Program-made: the position numbers and the translations under genes
From: an uncultured Bacteroidota bacterium
Lineage (GTDB): Bacteria; Bacteroidota; Bacteroidia; Chitinophagales; Chitinophagaceae
Length of the DNA: 5,138 nt
Direction of reading: 5' to 3'
Assembly (NCBI GenBank): GCA_903912435.1
Contig: CAIWHI010000817.1
Coordinates: 1 to 5,138, forward strand
The notes under the pieces: model-generated
Told to the model about the DNA's origin: nothing
Seen by the model: only the letters and a program-made list of their open reading frames with translations
The model's database searches: none
Shown: positions 1 through 5,138 of the stretch, one piece after another
Numbering within the stretch: position 1 is the first letter of the stretch
Layout: every line of letters begins with the position of its first letter

Positions 1-1644
1 GCTGTAAAGCAGTAGGTACTCTGTGGCCGGATGATGTAGGGTGACCTCATACAGGTGGCCCTCATCTTTCATATTTACCTTAAAATCGGCATTGTCATAA
101 CTTGTACTACCCAGGCCATAATAGAGCCACCAGGTACCCCATTGGTTAAGGGTGATTATTAAGGTACTATCATTAGTCACATTTACATGGGCACCATCAT
201 TGGGGCTTTGTAGGTAAAATGCTTCTACATCATAAACGAGGTTGGTTAATTTGGTAGGCATGGTGGCATTATACATCATCCTGAACTCACCATCATCTCT
301 TGTGCCCACCATTTGCACCCCATCAAGACATTCGGGTAGGCTTAAGAGGAGTACCTTTTTCGTAGGGTCATTGGGGAATGTCTGCACCAGATTGTTGACA
401 ATGTGGGCAGATTGCTTCCAATAGGAATTCACCTTATGGGTAAACCTTGCATTGAGTAATAAATAGATACCAATTATAGAATAACAGACAATTGAGCTTT
501 GTATTTGCCACAACCACAAAACCAGAAAGAAATACACAAACCCATCAGCCATATAAGTATAGCGGTCGTAGATAACAAAACCTGTGGGCGGGAACCACAG
601 GGGCATAATTAAACCAACACAAAGTGTTGTCCAGACAAAAAGTAGCACCGTGGCTTTGGAAATATTTTTCAATCTCCTGAATCCTAATTTTAAACCAATT
701 ATAACGGCTACTAAGCCCAAGTACATGATTATCAATCCTGTGTGTGATTCACAAAAATCATAAACTCTTGCACGGATAGGTGCTGGAAAATACCTGCCAA
801 GGAAAACCAGATGAAAGATATACTTGAGTGGTTTTGAGAAATTGGCCACATTCTGATCGAGGGAGATTGCACCTATATGTGCTACTGTTTGGTGGTAAAT
901 TAGGTGCAATAATGCCAAATGAACCAAAAATAGCAATACCTGTGGGAATAAGAACTTAGTTAGAATTCCTCCAAATATCTCTTTCCTTGCACCTAGTACA
1001 CCTTTGTAATATAGCCCCAGGGTCAATACAAATAAGGGTGTGAGGTAAAACACTTCTAAGGAATAGGTGGATAAAAAGAAGATAATACCAGCTAAAAGGG
1101 CAAATCTATTATTCCCAGTTTCAAGGAAGCGTTGGGTACAAATTAATATGAGTACAATAAATAGCAAACCCAATAAATAATGAAAAGAGGGCTCCCAAAC
1201 CACTACTTCTGAAATATGTGGGCAAACACAAAACAGAAGCGCGCCTAGAAAAGATACTATTGGAGCGCCTTCGATGGCAGAATTGATAAACAAACGCCTG
1301 AAAAAAACAAATAGCAAGCATGCATTCAAAGCCTGTAAAGTGATATACAAAAGGTGCCAAAGCCAGGCGCTAGAGCCAAAAAACTGATAGAATACCCAGG
1401 TAATCATCTGAGTAAGCTGGTACATGCTCGGTATTCCTGAGCCTTTTCGGTTGATATAATCTACAAAGCTTACTGAATTTAGAAAATTGACCCAACCTGG
1501 AAAATCGCCTACCCTACCCGCCTCTGCAGCCGGCAGATAAAGTACAAAAACTGTAGCCCACAATACCCCAAATACCCATATGGCATTGCCTCTCAGCAAT
1601 TTTTCAACTCGTGAAGTAAAAGTGTAAGCTATTGATTTATTCAC
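1..1644 (-). CDS. Polytopic membrane protein, GT-C glycosyltransferase-like (TMTC/PMT-like), 3' end cut by window edge
   Basis: Open frame of 548 codons from GTG at 1644 to the left edge with no stop. GTG was chosen because an in-frame TGA lies at 1674-1672 and the first in-frame ATG is at residue 74, inside conserved-looking sequence. About 10-11 hydrophobic segments lie between residues 22 and 398, followed by a soluble, probably periplasmic part from about 400. Features like GT-C enzymes are an acidic first loop (GDFPGW, Asp47), WLWHLLYITLQALNACLLF (94-112), CPHISEVVVWEPSFHYLLG (141-159), which resembles the HPxxTExV...LL pattern of TMTC proteins, STYSLEVFYLTP (192-203) at the usual SKE position, and DRYTYMADGF (360-369) at the E/DRYxY position. 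Such enzymes transfer sugars from lipid-linked donors outside the membrane. No TPR repeats are visible. Several hallmark positions are altered, so a non-catalytic or different role is possible. Its link to the acylation genes is only by position. Confidence 0.72.
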   Translation of the reverse strand, partial: MNKSIAYTFTSRVEKLLRGNAIWVFGVLWATVFVLYLPAAEAGRVGDFPGWVNFLNSVSFVDYINRKGSGIPSMYQLTQMITWVFYQFFGSSAWLWHLLYITLQALNACLLFVFFRRLFINSAIEGAPIVSFLGALLFCVCPHISEVVVWEPSFHYLLGLLFIVLILICTQRFLETGNNRFALLAGIIFFLSTYSLEVFYLTPLFVLTLGLYYKGVLGARKEIFGGILTKFLFPQVLLFLVHLALLHLIYHQTVAHIGAISLDQNVANFSKPLKYIFHLVFLGRYFPAPIRARVYDFCESHTGLIIMYLGLVAVIIGLKLGFRRLKNISKATVLLFVWTTLCVGLIMPLWFPPTGFVIYDRYTYMADGFVYFFLVLWLWQIQSSIVCYSIIGIYLLLNARFTHKVNSYWKQSAHIVNNLVQTFPNDPTKKVLLLSLPECLDGVQMVGTRDDGEFRMMYNATMPTKLTNLVYDVEAFYLQSPNDGAHVNVTNDSTLIITLNQWGTWWLYYGLGSTSYDNADFKVNMKDEGHLYEVTLHHPATEYLLLYS

Positions 1645-1726
1645 CGGGTATTGGTCTAATGAAATTGATAATCAGGTTTTAAAAGTACGCTTATTTATTT
1701 ATGGGGTAAATATTGAGTGGCGCCAC
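1645..1726 (-). other. 82-bp intergenic gap, the only non-coding stretch of note
   Basis: This gap separates the compact MBOAT-SGNH-SGNH cluster, whose internal gaps are 2 and 9 bp, from the GT-C-like gene. It is AT-rich apart from a GC-rich palindrome at its upstream end. It is long enough to hold a promoter for the last gene. I see no tRNA, small ORF or stem followed by a T-run, so the last gene may either be read through or have its own promoter. Confidence 0.6.
1680..1687 (-). promoter_or_regulatory. Weak candidate Bacteroidota -7 element for the GT-C-like gene
   Basis: In coding orientation this reads TACTTTTA, one mismatch from the Bacteroidota -7 consensus TAnnTTTG, and it lies about 35 bp before the GTG start. 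I find no clear TTG-type -33 element at the right distance, and the region is AT-rich, so a chance match is likely. Confidence 0.15.
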
Positions 1727-1727
1727 T
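1716..1727. repeat. Perfect 12-bp palindrome AGTGGCGCCACT overlapping a stop codon
   Basis: The sequence is identical on both strands. Its edge is the last base of the TAA stop of the second SGNH gene. In coding orientation it is flanked on both sides by CAATA, the left copy overlapping the stop (CAATA-palindrome-CAATA). As RNA it could form only a very short stem, and no T-run follows, so it is not a convincing terminator. A dimeric regulator site or chance are both possible. Confidence 0.5.
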
Positions 1728-2800
1728 TATTGTTGCAATACACCATTTACAATATCAAGCCATTTTTGTCTGCCTTTTAGATTCCAATGGGTATCTCCCG
1801 ACAAGTACAATACCTCATCCGATTTTTTGAAGGCATCATAAACATTAATGACCTTCATTCGTAATCTGGGATGGTTTTGTATCATGGGTATTAGGTTATT
1901 ATAGCCATCCGGCTGCATAATGGTGGCCGAATTAGGTATCAAAGAAATGTAAACTTCTTTAAAACCAGTTTTCTTATAATGGTCGTATAGTTCATTCAGG
2001 TTATAAACCAACTTTTCAATATCCTCATGCTCAAGTGCCACATAACTACTACCAACATCTGTTTTACTTACTGTCTCCTTTAAAAACAGAAACTGACGGT
2101 CGTTGGATATAACTACATCGCCCGATGCCCTGTTAAAAACATAATAATTGATCACCGCCTTACTTTGGAATAGTGGCACAATTGCCTGATAATTAAAAAG
2201 GTTGCACTGAAGGTTTTGATTGATGTACCGGTTGAAAAAATCATCAAGCCCGATTTTAAGAACAAATGATGCTGAATAGGCCGTACTGAAATTTTCGACT
2301 GACATTAGTTCATTAACTCCGGCAATTTTCTTTTTCTGTATTACACTATCACAAACCTCATCAAGCATTTTTAAGGTGCTGAAATAATCCCTTACAAACC
2401 GCTCTGACAGCTCAATGATAAAGACATTGTTTTTGGTTGTATCAAGGTGGTAATTCAATCCATGGTTGCGGTCTATATAATGTAAACCGGTGAGCCCGGC
2501 AAACATAGTATCGTGCATATGCCATGTATAGCTATCTCCATCCAGGTACAATTCTATTTGGTTTTTGGCAGGAATAGAAGGTTTTTTAGTGTGTGTATTG
2601 TCTTTACCCGGATTGAACTTTTTCATAAAATCGAGATAGGACATACTTACCAGGTCTCCGTGATTGCAGCGGTAGGTGCCCCACCATTTATCCACATCAC
2701 GCAAATCACAATAGTATTGCATAGCCTGCCGTGAAGTGGACAGCCATAGAATCAGGAGCCCAAACAGTATTAAAAAATCACGTACCAGCTTCTTTATCAT
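1727..2800 (-). CDS. Membrane-anchored SGNH-hydrolase-like protein, tandem paralog of the upstream gene (paralog 2)
   Basis: Complete 357-residue protein with ATG start and TAA stop, colinear with the preceding gene product. Residues about 5-23 form a hydrophobic signal anchor. LYLDGDSYTW holds Ser90, IELSER lies at 129-134 and SGDTHWNLKG holds Asp336 and His338, so the triad looks intact. CNHGDLVSMSYLDF (45-58) and FNRASGDVVIS (222-232) match the paralog closely. Over the last 83 aligned residues (273-355 here) I count 43 identities by hand. The only net length change between the GDS and DTHW motifs is 6 extra residues in the variable stretch around 150-190. This protein has four cysteines (31, 45, 150, 199) against two in the paralog; only Cys45 is shared. 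It starts 9 bp after the paralog's stop, so the two come from an old tandem duplication now well diverged. The likely role is a second periplasmic acyltransferase served by the same MBOAT protein, perhaps with another acceptor or position. Confidence 0.82.
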   Translation of the reverse strand: MIKKLVRDFLILFGLLILWLSTSRQAMQYYCDLRDVDKWWGTYRCNHGDLVSMSYLDFMKKFNPGKDNTHTKKPSIPAKNQIELYLDGDSYTWHMHDTMFAGLTGLHYIDRNHGLNYHLDTTKNNVFIIELSERFVRDYFSTLKMLDEVCDSVIQKKKIAGVNELMSVENFSTAYSASFVLKIGLDDFFNRYINQNLQCNLFNYQAIVPLFQSKAVINYYVFNRASGDVVISNDRQFLFLKETVSKTDVGSSYVALEHEDIEKLVYNLNELYDHYKKTGFKEVYISLIPNSATIMQPDGYNNLIPMIQNHPRLRMKVINVYDAFKKSDEVLYLSGDTHWNLKGRQKWLDIVNGVLQQ

Positions 2801-2809
2801 AATTTTAAA

Positions 2810-3871
2810 TTACCTCACCTTCATTAATTGTTTATTCACCAATTCCAACCACTTTTGTTCCCCCTTATAGTTCCAATGTGTATCCCCATGACAAAAGTAA
2901 TCCTCCCCAGGTTGATTGAGTTCATTATAAATATCCAGAATCTTTACCCTTAAATAAGGGTTATTTTGAATTCTCGGGATTAACTGATTATACCCACTTG
3001 GTTGAACTATAGAAGGTGTACTAGGAATGATTGAAAAATACACCTCATTAAACCCCGCTTTCCTATAATAATTGTATAGAAAATTCAGATTTTTTACCAC
3101 CTCATTAATAGTTTGCATAGCTATTGGGGTGTAAGCCCCAGAAGAAGAATTCAAAGAAACACTACCCTTATCGAATAAATAGTTACGGTCTTCTGAAATT
3201 ACCACATCGCCAGATGCCCTGTTGAATAGATAATAATTGAAAGTTGCTTTCACCTTAAACATTATAGATAGAAAATTGTAGTTGAACAGATTGTACTCCA
3301 AATTTTGATTGATACGTGGATTGAACAGGCTGCCAATTCCAGTAAATGAACCATGCCTGCTACTTAATACTTCTAGATTATTATTTTTTGCACCCATCAC
3401 TTCCTTCCCTTCTTTATTGGTGGTAAACTCATCCTTCATTTTTACCGATGAGAAATATTCCAGCAGCATTCTTTCAGCTACCTCTATTACCAGTATGTTT
3501 GTTTTCGATGTATCCAGCCTATATCTCCCTCCCTGGTACCGGTTGGTAAAATGATATGCGGCAATGTTTGCAAAATCAGAATCACGGAGTGGCCATGAAT
3601 AGCTATCACCAAAAAGGTAAAGAACCGCTTTTTCATCACCGTTTCTTTTGGAATAACTCTTATGAGTGGCCTCCCAGGTTGTATTATATTGGGCTACAAA
3701 GTCAAGATAAGCCATGCCTACCAGGTTGCCATGTTTACAGTTATTGCTATTCCACCATGCATCACCACGCCTGTAGTAATGCAGGTATTCCATTGTAGTA
3801 GTGGATGTAGAAACCCATAAGGCTACCAAACCGAAAATAATTAGAAATATGACGATTGCCTTTTTGAGCAT
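2810..3871 (-). CDS. Membrane-anchored SGNH-hydrolase-like protein, probable periplasmic O-acyltransferase partner of the MBOAT (paralog 1)
   Basis: Complete 353-residue protein with ATG start and TAA stop. Residues about 5-23 form one hydrophobic segment after MLKK, read as an uncleaved signal anchor that places the rest in the periplasm. LYLFGDSYSW carries a GDS nucleophile motif with Ser90. A hydrophobic strand then leads into IEVAER (129-134), resembling the E-x-P-E-R element I recall from AlgJ/AlgX-type domains. Near the C-terminus, HGDTHWNYKG supplies Asp330 and His332, so Ser, Asp and His are all present. Other conserved pieces are CKHGNLVGMAYLDF (45-58) and FNRASGDVVIS (216-226). The gene starts 2 bp after the MBOAT stop, which implies co-transcription and probably translational coupling. 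By analogy with AlgJ/AlgX and DltD it would transfer the acyl group delivered by the MBOAT protein to a glycan. An esterase working the other way is possible. Fold call fairly secure; substrate unknown. Confidence 0.82.
   Translation of the reverse strand: MLKKAIVIFLIIFGLVALWVSTSTTTMEYLHYYRRGDAWWNSNNCKHGNLVGMAYLDFVAQYNTTWEATHKSYSKRNGDEKAVLYLFGDSYSWPLRDSDFANIAAYHFTNRYQGGRYRLDTSKTNILVIEVAERMLLEYFSSVKMKDEFTTNKEGKEVMGAKNNNLEVLSSRHGSFTGIGSLFNPRINQNLEYNLFNYNFLSIMFKVKATFNYYLFNRASGDVVISEDRNYLFDKGSVSLNSSSGAYTPIAMQTINEVVKNLNFLYNYYRKAGFNEVYFSIIPSTPSIVQPSGYNQLIPRIQNNPYLRVKILDIYNELNQPGEDYFCHGDTHWNYKGEQKWLELVNKQLMKVR
2813..2821 (-). promoter_or_regulatory. Possible Shine-Dalgarno-like AAGGTGAGG before the second SGNH gene
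   Basis: The purine-rich run AAGGTGAGG forms the last three sense codons (Lys-Val-Arg) of the first SGNH gene, with 12 nt (the stop codon plus a 9-bp gap) between it and the ATG at 2800. The spacing is longer than usual and Bacteroidota depend little on such sites. It may still help the downstream gene re-initiate after the upstream stop. Confidence 0.3.
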
Positions 3872-3873
3872 TC

Positions 3874-5138
3874 TTAAAACTGGAAATAGATAAATTGATT
3901 CTCAATAAATACCCCAAAGAAATAACAGATTGGCACCATACAGGCTACATAGATATAAAACATACGGTCGCTTGTGATAGAATGCTTTGGAAGGAACTTT
4001 TCGCGCCATAGCATTATCGCTAAAAGCACTACAGAGAATACCAACTCTATCCTATTGATTCCCACATAGTTAGACCCACAGGTAAAATGTAAAATTTTGC
4101 TGATATAGTCTAGAGCAAATGCGACATTTGGTGATCTAAAGAATATCCACAAAAAGGTGACAATTATAAAATTGGCCACAATCCAAAGCGTCCTCACAAT
4201 TGCTGGTCGGGTATCTGATTTCTTATCAACAATACCAGGAAGGAAAATAACCATTAAACCATGCAATACGCCCCAAAAAACAAAAGTCCAGTTGGCACCG
4301 TGCCACAATCCACTTAACAGGAATACTATAAACACATTCAGCTTACGCCTTAGTTCACCCTTGCGATTACCGCCCAGGGGTATGTAGAGATAATCTCTGA
4401 ACCAAGATGATAAGGAAATATGCCACCGACTCCAAAAGGTGGTGATATTGGGCGACAAATAAGGTTGGTTAAAGTTCTCCATCAAACCGATATTCATCAC
4501 TTTAGCTGCACCGAGGGCAATATCAGAATAACCTGAAAAATCACAATAAATCTGGAATGAATAAAATATTGCCCCTATAAACAATGCCAGTGAAGAGCTC
4601 TCATTGCTATGCACAAATGTTCGTTCTACCACCATGGCCAGCCTATCGGCGATAACCGCTTTTTTGAAAAAGCCCCAAAGCATCCTTGCTAGTCCTTCCT
4701 TTACATTGTCCCAATTATATGGCCTGAATTCCTTTAGCTGTGGTATTACATTTTGAGGTCTTTCTATGGGACCAGCTACTAATTGTGGATAGAACATTAC
4801 ATACAGGGCATAGGTGCTAAAATTGCGCTCGGCAGCCTGTCGTTTCCTATACACCTCAATAGTATAACTCATTGCCTGAAATGTATGGAAAGAAAGACCT
4901 ATTGGCAGAGCCATTTTAAGAATGGGAAGCGAATACTGCTTACCCATAAAATGGAAGGCAGTCTGGATATTATCTATAAAAAAATTATAGTACTTAAAAA
5001 CAGACAGTACGCCTATATTGGCTATTAGGCTGGTTATCAACCAAAACCTTCGTCTAGTTCCCTCACTCTTTTCAATTTGAATGCCTGCAAAATAATCTAC
5101 TACTATAGTCCCTCCTAATATCAGGATATACTCTGGTA
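3874..5138 (-). CDS. MBOAT-family membrane O-acyltransferase (AlgI/DltB-like), 5' end cut by window edge
   Basis: Probable inner-membrane protein that passes acyl (usually acetyl) groups from the cytoplasm towards a periplasmic transferase for polysaccharide O-acylation. The reading frame stays open to the right edge, giving 420 visible residues before TAA; related proteins usually run to about 470-490, so roughly 50-60 N-terminal residues are missing. The TTG at 5040 is internal: the 32 codons before it read as normal family sequence, including VDYFAGIQIEKSEG. In visible-residue numbering, hallmark segments are FKYYNFF near 47, FYPQLVAGPIERPQ at 115-128, IYCDFSGYSDIALG at 196-209, FWSRWHISLSSWFRDY at 234-249 and LLSGLWHGANWTF at 273-285. 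His279 in the last is the invariant MBOAT histidine, and GVLHG has a second at 292. Many hydrophobic segments are visible. The stop lies 2 bp before the next ATG, indicating an operon. The family call is very secure. The acyl group and acceptor cannot be read from sequence. Confidence 0.95.
   Translation of the reverse strand, partial: PEYILILGGTIVVDYFAGIQIEKSEGTRRRFWLITSLIANIGVLSVFKYYNFFIDNIQTAFHFMGKQYSLPILKMALPIGLSFHTFQAMSYTIEVYRKRQAAERNFSTYALYVMFYPQLVAGPIERPQNVIPQLKEFRPYNWDNVKEGLARMLWGFFKKAVIADRLAMVVERTFVHSNESSSLALFIGAIFYSFQIYCDFSGYSDIALGAAKVMNIGLMENFNQPYLSPNITTFWSRWHISLSSWFRDYLYIPLGGNRKGELRRKLNVFIVFLLSGLWHGANWTFVFWGVLHGLMVIFLPGIVDKKSDTRPAIVRTLWIVANFIIVTFLWIFFRSPNVAFALDYISKILHFTCGSNYVGINRIELVFSVVLLAIMLWREKFLPKHSITSDRMFYIYVACMVPICYFFGVFIENQFIYFQF

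Noticed and set aside
1121..1360. Minus-strand 79-codon reading frame
   Set aside because: It lies in a different frame inside the 548-codon GT-C-like gene, which has a coherent hydrophobic pattern and family-like motifs.
1700..1729. Intrinsic terminator after the second SGNH gene
   Set aside because: The palindrome can form only a stem of about 4 bp with a loop, and no T-run follows in the direction of transcription.
1727..3871. The two SGNH genes as an assembly duplicate or a recent mobile copy
   Set aside because: They are strongly diverged outside short blocks, both have intact frames, and no inverted repeats, target duplications or transposase remains flank them.
2513..5028. Several plus-strand reading frames of 73-81 codons, plus one of 60 codons at 242-424
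   Set aside because: All lie opposite well-supported minus-strand genes and have no recognisable domains; they are shadows of real coding sequence.
3874..5040. TTG at 5040 as the true start of the MBOAT gene
   Set aside because: The frame continues open to the right edge and the extra 32 codons encode normal MBOAT N-terminal sequence, so the gene is truncated by the window rather than short.

Overview
The window looks like Bacteroidota chromosome (Cytophagia/Chitinophagia-like). It is AT-rich. Shine-Dalgarno signals are weak or absent, with A/T-rich sequence before the start codons. The proteins resemble cell-surface polysaccharide genes of that phylum. This placement is inference from style; no taxonomic marker gene is present.

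All genes lie on the minus strand and read from right to left, filling almost the whole window. From upstream (right) to downstream (left) they are: (1) an MBOAT-family membrane O-acyltransferase (AlgI/DltB type), cut at its 5' end by the right edge (5138-3874); (2) a membrane-anchored SGNH-hydrolase-like protein (3871-2810), starting 2 bp after the MBOAT stop; (3) a second, paralogous SGNH-like protein (2800-1727), starting 9 bp after the first; (4) after an 82-bp gap, a large polytopic membrane protein with features of GT-C glycosyltransferases of the TMTC/PMT-like type, with a GTG start at 1644 and its 3' end cut by the left edge. The only substantial non-coding stretch is 1645-1726, which holds a perfect 12-bp palindrome overlapping the preceding stop codon.

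The first three genes are packed like one transcriptional unit. MBOAT plus SGNH partner is the known layout of extracytoplasmic O-acylation machines such as AlgI with AlgJ/AlgX and DltB with DltD. In those, the MBOAT protein moves acyl groups across the inner membrane and a periplasmic SGNH protein transfers them to a polysaccharide. Here the MBOAT has its catalytic-type histidine, and both SGNH proteins keep an apparently complete Ser/Asp/His set. The GT-C-like gene downstream could supply or modify a glycan substrate, but that link rests only on proximity.

The points most worth a second look are the tandem divergent SGNH partners behind a single MBOAT gene, and their motif order (GDS first, DTHW last), which is reversed relative to AlgX/AlgJ. 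A third is a strongly conserved FNRASGDVVIS block shared by the two paralogs. I see no mobile element, CRISPR array, RNA gene or clear terminator.
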